Source: Luteolibacter sp. SL250 (GTDB lineage Bacteria > Verrucomicrobiota > Verrucomicrobiia > Verrucomicrobiales > Akkermansiaceae). Taken from it: DNA of 64,000 bases. Under the pieces are notes generated by a model that was given only the letters and a program-made list of their open reading frames with translations, was not told the DNA's origin and did not search any database. The DNA lies in NCBI RefSeq assembly GCF_026625605.1, contig NZ_CP113054.1:310001-374000 (forward strand), read 5' to 3'. Position numbers and translations under genes: made by a program. This document shows, piece by piece, positions 46,577-55,519 of the stretch (its first letter is position 1; every line of letters begins with the position of its first letter).

Positions 46577-47146
46577 TCAGATCCGCAGGATGCCCCGGAA
46601 GCCGCGGCCGTTGTAGTAGGACTGCGCACCGTTGTGGTAGATGAATGTCCGCCCGAAACGGCGGTCACCGAACAGCGCGCCACCCAGCTTGCGGACATCA
46701 TCCGGGGTCTTCAGCCAGCTCGAAGTTTTCGTGTCGAACTCACTGAGCTGCTGCAGGTGGCGGTATTCCTCTTCCGTCAGGAGGGATACGCCCATCTCCG
46801 CCGCGAGGTCCATGGCGCTGTTCGCGGGCCTGTGTTCCTTCCGGGACTCCAGTGCCTCGCGGTCGTAGCAGAGGCTCATTCGTTCCTTCGGACTCTGTGC
46901 GGAGCAGTCCGCGAAAAGGAATTCGCCGGTCTCCGGATCATGGCCGATGACGTCCGGCTCGCCGCCCGTTTCTTCCATCCGCTGGAGCGACCACAGCTTC
47001 GCGCCGGACTTTTCCAGCTTCTCCACCACGTCCTGCCACTGGATGCCTGCGTGCCGTCCGTGGTTCTCCGCGAAGCGGTTTTCCAGGATGGCGAGGAGAT
47101 CGCGGCGTCCGGCGGCGGTCAGGGTCTTCTTGGGTGTCGCGCTCAT
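46577..47146 (-). CDS. DUF4256-family protein
   Basis: A 189-residue cytosolic protein of the DUF4256 family. Landmarks I recall for the family are GGEPDVIGHDPETGEFLFADCSAQSP, CYDREALESRKEHRPANSAMDLA and the C-terminal IYHNGAQSYYNGRGFRGILRI. No catalytic residues are established. It starts at 47146 and lies between a secreted hydrolase and polA without any obvious functional link. The open frame extends upstream, but that part runs antisense into the polA end and is unlike the family. Confidence 0.8.
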   Translation of the reverse strand: MSATPKKTLTAAGRRDLLAILENRFAENHGRHAGIQWQDVVEKLEKSGAKLWSLQRMEETGGEPDVIGHDPETGEFLFADCSAQSPKERMSLCYDREALESRKEHRPANSAMDLAAEMGVSLLTEEEYRHLQQLSEFDTKTSSWLKTPDDVRKLGGALFGDRRFGRTFIYHNGAQSYYNGRGFRGILRI

Positions 47147-47180
47147 GGCATCCGGAACATCGGACGGGATGGATGGTGGA

Positions 47181-49982
47181 TCAATGCGCAACCAGCCAGT
47201 TCGCGCCGGTGCCGTATTCCACCTCGACGGGCACGTCATGCGGCAGTGGCAGGGCGGTGCGCATCGCGTCGAGGATCTTCGGAACCAGCTCCTCCTTCTC
47301 TTCCTCCGCGAGGTCGAAGACGAGTTCGTCATGCACCTGCAGCAGCATCTTCGTGCGGGCGGAGGACTCACGCAGCAGGGCGTCCACGCGGATCATGGCG
47401 AGCTTGATCATGTCCGCGGCGGTTCCCTGGATGGGGGAGTTGATCGCCGCGCGCTCCGCGTTGCCGCGCAGGCTCTGGTTGCCGGAGTTCAGGTCGGGGA
47501 AGTAACGCCTGCGACCGCCGAGCGTCTCGACATAGCCGTTCTCCCTGGCCTCATTGATGGTGCGGTCCATGAATTCCTTGATCGCCGGATACTCGCGGAA
47601 ATATGCCTCGATGATGGCGGACGCCTCGCCGCGGGCGATGCCCAGCCGCTGGCTGAGACCAAAGGCGGAGATGCCGTAGATGATGCCGAAGTTCACCATC
47701 TTCGCCGTGCGCCGCATGTCGGACGTCACGTTTTCCTGATCCACCACGAAGACCTTCGCGGCGGTGACGGTGTGGATGTCGATGTGGTTGCGGAACGCCT
47801 CGATCATCGTCGCGTCATTCGCAAGCGCCGCCATCACTCGCAGCTCGATCTGCGAGTAGTCGCAGGAAAGGAGGGTGAAGCCGCCCGAGGCACGGGGGAC
47901 GAAGGCCTTGCGGATCTTGCGTCCCGCCTCGGAACGGACGGGGATGTTCTGCAGGTTGGGATCGGACGAAGCGAGCCGTCCGGTGGCGGCGAGGAGCTGG
48001 TGGAAACTGGTGTGGATGCGGCCGGTGGAAGGCATGATGTGGTTCGGCAGCGCGTCCAGGTAGGTGGACTTCAGCTTGGTCGCCTCCCGCCAGGAAAGGA
48101 TGTCGGAGATGATGGGGTGCTTCCCTTCCAGCGAGGCCAGCGTCGCCTCGTCCGTCTTGTATTGGCCGGTCTTCGTCTTCTTCGCCTTCTCGATGAGGTT
48201 GAGCTGGTCGAAGAGGATCTCCCCGAGCTGCTTCGGCGAAGCGATGTTGAACGACCTGTCCGCATGGGCGTGGATGGACTTCGCCAGTTGGTCGATCTGT
48301 TGCTGGAGTTCATCCCCGATCACCGACAGCGAGGCGGGGTTCACCTCGATGCCTTCCATTTCCATCCGCACCAGCACCGGCAGCAGCGGAGCCTCGATGC
48401 CAGTGAGCACCTTTTCCTGGCCGGACTCCGAAAGCAGCGGCGCGATCTTTTGGTAGAGTTGCCACGTCACATCCGCGTCCTCCGCCGCATATTCGGCGAG
48501 GATCTCCACCGGGATGGCGGCGACATCCAGTTCCTTCGACGCCTTGCTCTTCTCGGCATGGGAGAAGAGGTCGAGCGTCGCCGGTTCCGGGGCGGGGGAT
48601 GCCGGTGCCGCCAGATCGGCCAGCTTCACCGGGGTGTAGCCCAGCAGCGTTTCCGACAGATAGTCCATGGAGTGCCTGCGCTCCGGCGAGACCAGCGTGT
48701 CCGCCAGCATGGTGTCGAAGATCTCTCCGCCCACCGCGAGGCCCATGCGGGTGAGGATGGAGAGGTCGTACTTCAGGTTGTGGCCGATCTTTTTCGCGGG
48801 TGAGGAAAGCACCGTCTTCAGATCCGTGAAGAGCGGGTCGGAGTAGGGGAGGTACCATGCCTCGTGCGCCTTCCATGAAAACGCGATGCCGAGCAGCCGT
48901 GCTTCGAAGCGGTTGAGGGAAGTGGTTTCCACGTCGAAACAGAACTCCGGCTGTTGTCCCAGCAGGGTGAAAAGTTCCGCCTGCTGCTCCGGTGTCTCCG
49001 CCAGGTGGTAGGTGTGTTCCGTGTCACGGATGGTGCGGAAAGTTTCGAAAAGCGTCGGCTCCGCCGCGGCTTCCTTGCCACCTTTGGCCGGTGCCGGGGC
49101 GGCTGCGCCCGCGTCCCCGAACAGGCGCTTGGTGAAGGTGCGGAACTCGAACTCGTTGAAGAGGTTCTTCAGCGCCTCGTCATCCCGTTGGGAGAGGATG
49201 AGGTCGTCCCAGGTGACCTCGATGGGCACGTCGCGGATAATGGTGGCGAGGTTCTTGGACAGTGTGGCCTTGTCGGCGTTCGCCTCGATGGATTCCTTCT
49301 GCTTGCCCTTCAGCTTCGCGGTGTTGGCGAGGATGTTTTCCACGGAGCCGAACTCGGAGATGAGTTTCACCGCCGTCTTCGGGCCGATGCCGGGGATGCC
49401 CGGGATATTGTCCACCGCGTCCCCCATCAGGCCCAGCAGGTCGATGATCTGGGCGGCCTCCGCCACGCCCCAGATCTCCGGGAGCTGCGGCAGGCCGATG
49501 ACCTCGTGGTCGGAGCCCTTGCGGCCCGGCTTCCAGATCCAGGTGTGAGGGGAGAGGAGTTGGGCGAAGTCCTTGTCCGGCGTGACCATGTAGGACTCGA
49601 TGCCGCCTTCCGCCTCAGCGCGGGTGACCAGAGTGCCGATGATGTCGTCCGCCTCGTAGCCGTCCAGCTCCAGCACGGGGATGTGGAAGGCGCGGCAGAG
49701 ATTCTTCACATGGGGAATGGCGGCGGCCAGCTCCTCCGGCATCTCGTCACGCTGCGCCTTGTAGGCGGGGAACAGCGTGTGGCGCGGAGTGGGGGCGGAG
49801 GTGTCGAAGGCGACTCCGATGTGGGTGGGCGCTTCCTTTTCCAGGATGGCCAGCAGCGTGTTGAGGAATCCGTAGAGCGCGGAGGTGTTGACGCCTTTGG
49901 AATTGCGGATGGGGGTCTGGATCAGCGCGAAGTGGGCCCGGTAGATCAGGGCCATGCCATCGAGCAGGAAAAGGCGGTTCAT
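47181..49982 (-). CDS. polA: DNA polymerase I
   Basis: A 933-residue polymerase with all three usual activities: it fills repair gaps, proofreads and removes RNA primers. The 5'-3' exonuclease domain (about residues 1-290) has FLLDGMALIYRAHFA and GIPGIGPKTAVKLI. The proofreading domain keeps FCFDVETTSL (Asp/Glu), GHNLKYDLSIL and AAEDADVTWQLY, so it should be active. The polymerase domain shows the RRTAKMVNFGIIYGIS O helix, FTLLSCDYSQIELR and LLQVHDELVFD. I chose the ATG at 49982 (MNRLFLLDGMA); 20 upstream codons are an open frame through a repeat-rich leader. Confidence 0.97.
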   Translation of the reverse strand: MNRLFLLDGMALIYRAHFALIQTPIRNSKGVNTSALYGFLNTLLAILEKEAPTHIGVAFDTSAPTPRHTLFPAYKAQRDEMPEELAAAIPHVKNLCRAFHIPVLELDGYEADDIIGTLVTRAEAEGGIESYMVTPDKDFAQLLSPHTWIWKPGRKGSDHEVIGLPQLPEIWGVAEAAQIIDLLGLMGDAVDNIPGIPGIGPKTAVKLISEFGSVENILANTAKLKGKQKESIEANADKATLSKNLATIIRDVPIEVTWDDLILSQRDDEALKNLFNEFEFRTFTKRLFGDAGAAAPAPAKGGKEAAAEPTLFETFRTIRDTEHTYHLAETPEQQAELFTLLGQQPEFCFDVETTSLNRFEARLLGIAFSWKAHEAWYLPYSDPLFTDLKTVLSSPAKKIGHNLKYDLSILTRMGLAVGGEIFDTMLADTLVSPERRHSMDYLSETLLGYTPVKLADLAAPASPAPEPATLDLFSHAEKSKASKELDVAAIPVEILAEYAAEDADVTWQLYQKIAPLLSESGQEKVLTGIEAPLLPVLVRMEMEGIEVNPASLSVIGDELQQQIDQLAKSIHAHADRSFNIASPKQLGEILFDQLNLIEKAKKTKTGQYKTDEATLASLEGKHPIISDILSWREATKLKSTYLDALPNHIMPSTGRIHTSFHQLLAATGRLASSDPNLQNIPVRSEAGRKIRKAFVPRASGGFTLLSCDYSQIELRVMAALANDATMIEAFRNHIDIHTVTAAKVFVVDQENVTSDMRRTAKMVNFGIIYGISAFGLSQRLGIARGEASAIIEAYFREYPAIKEFMDRTINEARENGYVETLGGRRRYFPDLNSGNQSLRGNAERAAINSPIQGTAADMIKLAMIRVDALLRESSARTKMLLQVHDELVFDLAEEEKEELVPKILDAMRTALPLPHDVPVEVEYGTGANWLVAH

Positions 49983-50007
49983 GGGGGGAGGATGGGGATG
50001 CAGGTCA

Positions 50008-50053
50008 CAGGATGCAAGATACAGGATGGCGGACTCTCCCATCCCGCATCCTG
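50008..50053. repeat. Palindromic leader sequence upstream of polA
   Basis: The arms CAGGATGC (50008-50015) and GCATCCTG (50046-50053) are inverted, and GGATGG...CCATCC forms a smaller inner stem. It fills most of the 94-bp gap between polA and the unknown gene at 50077. It could be a terminator for that gene or a degenerate repeat. Confidence 0.4.
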
Positions 50054-50076
50054 AGACATGAACCCAGCATCTCTTC

Positions 50077-51093
50077 CTAAATCCCCAGCATCAGTGAAAC
50101 GTGCATCGCCGTCAGCTCTCCCATGGACTGGAGGTCGCCGAAGCCGGAGGTGCCGTGCATCTTGTCCAGGTCCCGGGCGAGCGTGTGGACGTGCTCGATG
50201 GGGGCGATGTCCTCGCGCCGCATGATGCCCAGCAGGGCGCGCAGGCGGCTGCTTTCCACCTTCGCCCGGCGGGCCATCTGGGCGTGTTCCTCCGCCGCGT
50301 ATTGGTCGATGGACTTGCGGTTCAGTACCTCGAAGGCGAGGCGCGTGATCTTCCGGTTCGAGGTGAAGCGGTAGGCCAGGTAGATGTGCCCGTTGCCCTC
50401 GTAGGACTGCTGGTCGAAGTCGATCGCACGGACACGGTACTGCACCTCCTCGAAGTCCGGGGTGATATCCACGACGTAGTTCACGCTGCGCATGTCCCCC
50501 AGCAGGCGGATGAAGGAACGCTCGGTGAACTTGGTGAATTCCTTCGCGATCCGGACCTTGTTCAGGCCGGGGCGGTCGAGGTGCTCGCGCAGGAAGGCAT
50601 CCCCGGGGACTCCGGCGATGTGTTCTTCGATGAGCGTGTTGCCGCTGATGAGGTAGTTGATGCGGTTGGGCGAAAGGATGTGCTCCAGCTCCAGGCCGTA
50701 GATGCGGGAGGCGTCCGTCTGCTTCACGTAGAAGTAGTCGGAGTTGTCGTTGAACAGGTTGGTGATGCGGATGCGGAACGGCTTCGAGTTGCCGAAGTTG
50801 CCGTAGTCGATGCGGTCCACCAGCAGGTGTTCGTGCTGTTCATGGTCGCGGCCCAGTTTCAGTTCGGTGTAGATCGCGGTGAGGCGCGGGCGCAGCTCGG
50901 CGAATACTTCCGGCGGATACATGACGGTGAGCCAGAGCGTTTCCCGGCCGCTGGGGTCTTCGTAGGGCATAGCTCCGGAAAAGCGGCGCAGCTCGTCATA
51001 CACCGCGGGGATCTCACGCTGGCGGTCGAAATGGTAGAGATACTGCCGGAGCGGTGGGGAGACCGGGTACTGGGGCTTGCGGCGCTGGATCAT
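50077..51093 (-). CDS. Conserved-looking protein of unknown function, next to polA
   Basis: A 338-residue soluble, mixed-charge protein I do not recognise. It has no signal peptide or membrane segment. It contains several compact blocks that look like real domains: HFDRQREIPAVYDELRRF, KPFRIRITNLFNDNSDYFYVKQ, TKFTERSFIRLLGDMRSVNYVVDITPD and YRVRAIDFDQQSYEGNGHIYLAYRF. A helical C-terminus with LDKMHGTSGFGDLQSMGEL follows. RVRAIDFDQ and the preceding GDMRSVNYVVD vaguely recall kinase-like ATP-binding folds, but no catalytic loop is clear. It is upstream of polA on the same strand with a 94-bp gap. Confidence 0.75.
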   Translation of the reverse strand: MIQRRKPQYPVSPPLRQYLYHFDRQREIPAVYDELRRFSGAMPYEDPSGRETLWLTVMYPPEVFAELRPRLTAIYTELKLGRDHEQHEHLLVDRIDYGNFGNSKPFRIRITNLFNDNSDYFYVKQTDASRIYGLELEHILSPNRINYLISGNTLIEEHIAGVPGDAFLREHLDRPGLNKVRIAKEFTKFTERSFIRLLGDMRSVNYVVDITPDFEEVQYRVRAIDFDQQSYEGNGHIYLAYRFTSNRKITRLAFEVLNRKSIDQYAAEEHAQMARRAKVESSRLRALLGIMRREDIAPIEHVHTLARDLDKMHGTSGFGDLQSMGELTAMHVSLMLGI

Positions 51094-51213
51094 GCGGTGC
51101 CGGAAAAATAGCAGGTTCTGGAAAACAAGGGAACGGCAAAGGAGGGCACAAGCACCGGAAAGGAGACGGGGATTTCCTTGATATGGCCGGACGGTGGCGG
51201 GTGTAGTGTGTGG

Positions 51214-52404
51214 ATGAAGAGAAGGGGATTCCTCGTGAAGTCGCTGGGCGGGATGGCCGGGACGGGTGTGGCGCTGTCACGTGGGCAGGAAGCGGCGTCT
51301 CCGGCAGCAGGGCCGCTGATCCGGACGCCGCTCAATCTGATGGCCCCGCGGGAGGACGGGGTGTTCGGCGTCTGGGCGGTCACAGGGCTTTGCCGGGGAT
51401 GGCTGGAGTGGCGGGAAGCTGGCGGGGAGAATGGCAGGGCCGCCATGACCGGGGCGGGATTCGTGCCGCAGTCGCCGGAGATTTTCCGGATCAACCTCAC
51501 CGGTCTGAAACCGGGCCGGGAGTATGAGGTCAGGGCGGTGGTCGAGTCCGCCGAAGATGCGCGGAAAGAGGCAACGGACTGGAAGAAATTCCGCACGCTG
51601 GATGCCGGAGCCGCGTCCACGCGCTTCGTCGTCTGGAATGACACGCATGAGCGCAACGAGACGATCACAAAACTGGATGATGCGACCCCGCCCGCGGACT
51701 TCCTCATCTGGAACGGGGACACCTGCAACGACTGGAAGACGGAGGAGATCCTGATCCCCACGCTGCTGCACCCCGCAGGACGGGACATCACGAAGGCGCG
51801 GCCGATGATCCTCGTCCCGGGAAACCATGACGTGCGGGGGAAATTCGGCTTCCGCGTCCCGCAGATGATCGGGATGACGGATGACCGTCCCTACTGCGCG
51901 TTCCGTAGTGGGCCGGTGGCGGTCATCTGCCTCCATACCGGCGAGGACAAGCCGGACGGACATCCCAGCTTCCATGGCAGGGTCGCCTTCGATGAACTGC
52001 GGAAAGTGCAGACCGCGTGGCTGGAGAAGGTCATCCGCTCGGATGGCTTCCGGGATGCGAAGTACCGTGTCGTCTTCTGCCACATCCCGTTGCGCTGGAT
52101 CGACGAGCCGGAAGCGGTGGACTACGCCAACGGAGGATTCGACCACTACAGCAAGCGCAGCCGCGACGCCTGGCATGACCTGCTGGTGGAGTGGAAGGTG
52201 CAGGCCATCATCTCCGGCCATACCCACAACGCCCAGTATCTCCCCGCGACGGAGAAATTTCCCTACGCCCAGCTCGTCAGCGGTGGTCCGCAGTTGGAAC
52301 GCGCGCGGTGGATCGAGGGCATGGCGGATGCCGCCGCGCTGAAGCTCACCATGCGGGACCTGGCGGGAACCGTGACGCATGAGGCGGAGTTCAAGCCGGT
52401 GTGA
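51214..52404 (+). CDS. Secreted metallophosphoesterase with N-terminal fibronectin-like domain
   Basis: A 396-residue exported protein with signal MKRRGFLVKSLGGMAGTGVALS, perhaps a Tat type. Residues about 40-130 look like a fibronectin type III-like domain (LKPGREYEVRAVVES). The metallophosphoesterase part follows: VWNDTHER, IWNGDTCNDW, LVPGNHDVRG, VFCHIPL and IISGHTHNAQY, the full set of metal ligands of the calcineurin-like fold. It probably removes phosphate from a nucleotide, lipid or protein outside the cytoplasm. I chose the ATG at 51214 at the signal peptide. Confidence 0.88.
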   Translation: MKRRGFLVKSLGGMAGTGVALSRGQEAASPAAGPLIRTPLNLMAPREDGVFGVWAVTGLCRGWLEWREAGGENGRAAMTGAGFVPQSPEIFRINLTGLKPGREYEVRAVVESAEDARKEATDWKKFRTLDAGAASTRFVVWNDTHERNETITKLDDATPPADFLIWNGDTCNDWKTEEILIPTLLHPAGRDITKARPMILVPGNHDVRGKFGFRVPQMIGMTDDRPYCAFRSGPVAVICLHTGEDKPDGHPSFHGRVAFDELRKVQTAWLEKVIRSDGFRDAKYRVVFCHIPLRWIDEPEAVDYANGGFDHYSKRSRDAWHDLLVEWKVQAIISGHTHNAQYLPATEKFPYAQLVSGGPQLERARWIEGMADAAALKLTMRDLAGTVTHEAEFKPV

Positions 52405-52410
52405 GGGCCA

Positions 52411-52551
52411 CACTGGGACCGCGGAATCCAGCGCGAGTGATAACGAGCTTCGCTTGCTGGCGAAGCCTGGCCGGATGGCCGGAGGCAATTTATTCCGCCC
52501 CGGAGAATCCAGCCAGCGAAGCCAAGCGGAATGAATTCCGCGGTCCCAGTG
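52411..52551. repeat. Palindromic element with 17-bp terminal inverted repeats
   Basis: CACTGGGACCGCGGAAT at 52411-52427 and its exact reverse complement at 52535-52551 flank a GC-rich interior. The interior contains a further hairpin, GCTTCGC-TTGCTG-GCGAAGC. It fills the gap between the metallophosphoesterase and the convergent unknown gene, starting 6 bp after the stop. It may act as terminator and as a mobile-type repeat. No coding sequence is evident inside. Confidence 0.65.
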
Positions 52552-52586
52552 ATGCGATTCCGCTGTGGCCGGACCCGCATCCGGCC

Positions 52587-53405
52587 TCAATCCGTGGGAT
52601 CCACCGGCTCCAGCATCACCCCCTTCAGGAAGGGTGCCCAGCGGCTTTCGAAATGACGGTCCGCCTGGATCAGGCTGCCGTCCGGCGGGATGTCCTCCTC
52701 GTTCAGATGGAACCCCGTCCCGCCGCCGTTGAAGCGGTACTGGGCGATGATGGCTCCGCCGGGACCTTTGACGATCTGCAGTTTCACCGGCTCGAATTTT
52801 CCGGTCATATCATAGAGGCCGTCCCAGTTGATGCTGGCGTTGATGGCCTCCCCCAGCCGCTGTGGTGTGGCGTCGCGAATGCGGGTCTGTGTCGCCTCCA
52901 TGATGGCAGGGAGTGCGGCTTTCATACCGGTGGCGTCCAGCAACACGACGGTGGTGTCGGATTTCAGGACCTTGAGGTGCTGCTTCTCCGCCGCATAAAT
53001 TTCCTCCTTCATGCCGGAGAGGACCGCCTTTACCTGCTGCCGCTCATCGTCATTCGCGCCGAGCAATTTCAACGGCCCATCGATGTTCGTGTCGAGGTAG
53101 CTGAAATTCATGTGCGAAAGCTGCCGCTCGCGCAGATCTTTCGTAAGGAGTTCCAGCGGCAGTGCGACTTCAGGGCCATTGCCAGCGAGCTTCTTGTCTT
53201 CCCTCGGACGCGGGCGGTTGGGCCGCGTCGGCGCGCCGCCATCCTCATGGGAGGAAAGCGTGGCTGCGCGCGACCTTTCCGAGCGGTGGTCGCCGTCCGC
53301 AGAAACTCCGGCGGAAGACGTTTCCGCGGAGGGAGCGGTCTTCCGCCCTGCGAGAAACCCCACACCCAGGGCGATGAGGATCAACAGGTAGTGCCGGAGA
53401 TTCAT
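52587..53405 (-). CDS. Single-pass membrane protein of unknown function
   Basis: A 272-residue protein with one N-terminal hydrophobic anchor (YLLILIALGVGFLAG, about residues 6-20), a Ser/Arg/Pro-rich linker to about residue 75, and a folded domain of about 195 residues. I do not recognise the domain. It contains LTKDLRERQLSHMNFSYLDTNIDGPLKLLGANDDERQQVKAVLSGMKEEIYAAEKQHL (given here only for its helical character) and ends in strand-rich PPDGSLIQADRHFESRWAPF. It lies 46 bp upstream of argF on the same strand. Confidence 0.7.
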   Translation of the reverse strand: MNLRHYLLILIALGVGFLAGRKTAPSAETSSAGVSADGDHRSERSRAATLSSHEDGGAPTRPNRPRPREDKKLAGNGPEVALPLELLTKDLRERQLSHMNFSYLDTNIDGPLKLLGANDDERQQVKAVLSGMKEEIYAAEKQHLKVLKSDTTVVLLDATGMKAALPAIMEATQTRIRDATPQRLGEAINASINWDGLYDMTGKFEPVKLQIVKGPGGAIIAQYRFNGGGTGFHLNEEDIPPDGSLIQADRHFESRWAPFLKGVMLEPVDPTD

Positions 53406-53451
53406 CCTCCAGCACTACCCCGCTGTCGCGGAAATGTCAGGATATTTCCCT

Positions 53452-54354
53452 TCAGGCCGGGCGCGCCAGCTCCACCAACACCGCCTTCTGGGCGTGCAGG
53501 CGGTTCTCCGCCTGCTGGAAGATGGTGTCCGCGTGCAGTTCCAACACCTCCGCGCTGATCTCCTTGCCGCGGTAGGCGGGCAGGCAGTGCAGCACGATGT
53601 GGCCGGGAGCGGCCTCGAAAAGCATGGAGGCGTTCACCTCGAATCCGGCGAACTGCGCTTCCTTCTCCTTCTGGTCCTCCTGGCCCATGGAAAGCCAGAC
53701 GTCCGTGTTGATGACGTGTGCGCCCTTCGCGGCGGCTACGGGATCCGTAGTAACTGTGACGTTCGGCGCGGCGAGTTTCGCGAGGAAAGAGTCCGGAGGC
53801 AGGCAGGCGGACGGGGACCCCACCGCGAGCTGGAAGCCGAGGTGTTTCGCAGCCCACATCCAGGAGATGGTCATGTTGGAAAAGCCATCGCCGATGAAGG
53901 CGACCTTCTTGCCCTCCCAGCCGCCGAGCTTCTCGCGGATGGTCAGCAGGTCCGCCAGGATCTGGCAGGGATGCTCGTCATCCGTGAGGGCGTTGATGGT
54001 TGGGAGGCCGGAGTAGTCGGCGAAATCCACCACATCCTGCTGGGCGTAGGTCCGGATGACCGCGCCGTGGACCATCCGGCCCAGCACGCGGGCGGTGTCC
54101 TTGATCGGCTCCCCGCGGCCGAGCTGGATGTCATTCTTGGAAAGGAACATGGGGAATCCCCCCAGCTCGCGGATGCCCACCTCGAAGGAGACGCGGGTCC
54201 GGGTGGAGGACTTGGCGAAGATGAGCGCCCAGGTCTGTCCGGAGAGCGGCTGCGCGGCGTGGCTGCCGCGCTCGCGTTTGAGCACGGCGGCGCTGTCCAG
54301 CAGCGCGTTGATGTCAGCGGCGGTGAGTTCTTCGATGGACAACAGGTTCTTCAT
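53452..54354 (-). CDS. argF: Ornithine carbamoyltransferase
   Basis: Transfers the carbamoyl group to ornithine to give citrulline in arginine synthesis. The 300-residue length is typical. It carries the carbamoyl-phosphate motif SSTRTR at residues 49-54, HGAVIRTYAQ, EHPCQILADLLT, the ornithine-loop-like DVWLSMGQE and HCLPAYRG with the catalytic Cys. HCLPA distinguishes it from aspartate carbamoyltransferase. No other arginine genes are in the window. Confidence 0.96.
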   Translation of the reverse strand: MKNLLSIEELTAADINALLDSAAVLKRERGSHAAQPLSGQTWALIFAKSSTRTRVSFEVGIRELGGFPMFLSKNDIQLGRGEPIKDTARVLGRMVHGAVIRTYAQQDVVDFADYSGLPTINALTDDEHPCQILADLLTIREKLGGWEGKKVAFIGDGFSNMTISWMWAAKHLGFQLAVGSPSACLPPDSFLAKLAAPNVTVTTDPVAAAKGAHVINTDVWLSMGQEDQKEKEAQFAGFEVNASMLFEAAPGHIVLHCLPAYRGKEISAEVLELHADTIFQQAENRLHAQKAVLVELARPA

Positions 54355-54512
54355 GACAAGGCCCCGGGTGACGGGGAAGGGCGGAGACTAACGGCATCCG
54401 CCGAAATGGCAAACCGGGAATTTCAAAGATTCCGTGCGATACGCACCGTTGCCGCCACCCGTTTTCCGCGTTCAGGGTTGCACCTCCGGCGGCGTATAGC
54501 CTTCACTCCCGC

Positions 54513-55295
54513 ATGACCCGTCCAGACGGCCGCCAGCCCGACCAACTCCGCCCGATTTCCTTTTTCCCGAACGTCGCTCCGAACGCGACGGGTTCCGTCC
54601 TCGTGTCCTTCGGGGAGACCCGTGTCATTTGCTCCGCCACCATCGAGGATGACGTGCCGCGCTGGATGCGCGCCCAGCGGGTGGAGGGCGGGTGGCTGAC
54701 GGCGGAGTATTCCATGCTGCCGTACTCCACCCTGGAGCGGAAACAGCGTGACGCCACCCGTGGCAAGATCGACGGCCGCTCCATGGAGATCCAGCGCCTC
54801 ATCGGCCGCGCGCTCCGCTCGGTGATCGACCTGAAGAAGATCGGCCAGCGCACGGTGTGGATCGACTGTGACGTGCTGCAGGCGGATGGTGGCACGCGCA
54901 CCGCCTCCATCACCGGTGGCTGCGTGGCTGCGGCCATCGCCTTCAACAAGTTGCTCGCGGCGGGCAAGATCCGCGATTTTCCGATGAAGAAGCTCGTCGC
55001 CGCGGTGTCCGCCGGCGTCTATCAGGGCACCCCGGTGCTGGACCTGGACTACGTGGAGGACAAGGACGCTTCCGTCGATTTCAACGTCGTGATGACGGAA
55101 ACCGCCGAGTTCGTCGAAGTGCAGGGCAGCGGAGAGGAAGCCACCTTCACCGGCGAGGAAATGAGCGCCATGCTGGAACTGTCCCGCAAGGGCATCTCCG
55201 ACATCGTCTCCCTCCAGAAGGCGGCCATCCTCACCGCGGACCGCGCCGCACCGGCGGATCTCAGCTCGCTCTTCGCCACTTTCGGCAGGAAGTGA
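54513..55295 (+). CDS. rph: Ribonuclease PH
   Basis: A phosphate-dependent 3'-5' exoribonuclease that trims tRNA 3' ends. The 260-residue protein opens with RPDGRQPDQLRPISF, the RNase PH start. It has SVLVSFGETRVICSATIEDDVPRWM, GWLTAEYSMLPYSTLERKQRDATRGKIDGRSMEIQRLIGRALR (quoted here to name the RNA-contact arginines) and WIDCDVLQADGGTRTASITGG with the phosphate and metal site residues. It is divergent from argF with a 158-bp gap between starts. Confidence 0.97.
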   Translation: MTRPDGRQPDQLRPISFFPNVAPNATGSVLVSFGETRVICSATIEDDVPRWMRAQRVEGGWLTAEYSMLPYSTLERKQRDATRGKIDGRSMEIQRLIGRALRSVIDLKKIGQRTVWIDCDVLQADGGTRTASITGGCVAAAIAFNKLLAAGKIRDFPMKKLVAAVSAGVYQGTPVLDLDYVEDKDASVDFNVVMTETAEFVEVQGSGEEATFTGEEMSAMLELSRKGISDIVSLQKAAILTADRAAPADLSSLFATFGRK

Positions 55296-55457
55296 CAACA
55301 TCGTCCGGGATGAATGCGGCGATAGAACAGAACCGCGTTTTGAAACCACGGATTATCGGGTTGAAACGGATTTCACGGATTCAGAAATCAAGCGAAGAAT
55401 CTGAATCAGTTTAATCCGTGGCTTCTTTAGCCATTGCCCGAAGCGGGATGGCTGCAG

Positions 55458-55500
55458 GGCAGGGACCGCGTTGCGGCTATGCCGCAGAACCGTCCCTGCC
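55458..55500. repeat. Nested hairpin repeat downstream of rph
   Basis: The arms GGCAGGGAC (55458-55466) and GTCCCTGCC (55492-55500) enclose TGCGGC-TAT-GCCGCA. It lies in the 224-bp gap between rph and the convergent beta-helix gene. The inner hairpin resembles the one within the repeat at 57478-57547 (GGCGGCTCTGCCGCA), so the two may belong to one repeat family. The rest of the gap holds degenerate repeats of the type CCACGGATTA...TAATCCGTGG. Confidence 0.5.
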
Positions 55501-55519
55501 AACGAATACAAGGCTCCCA

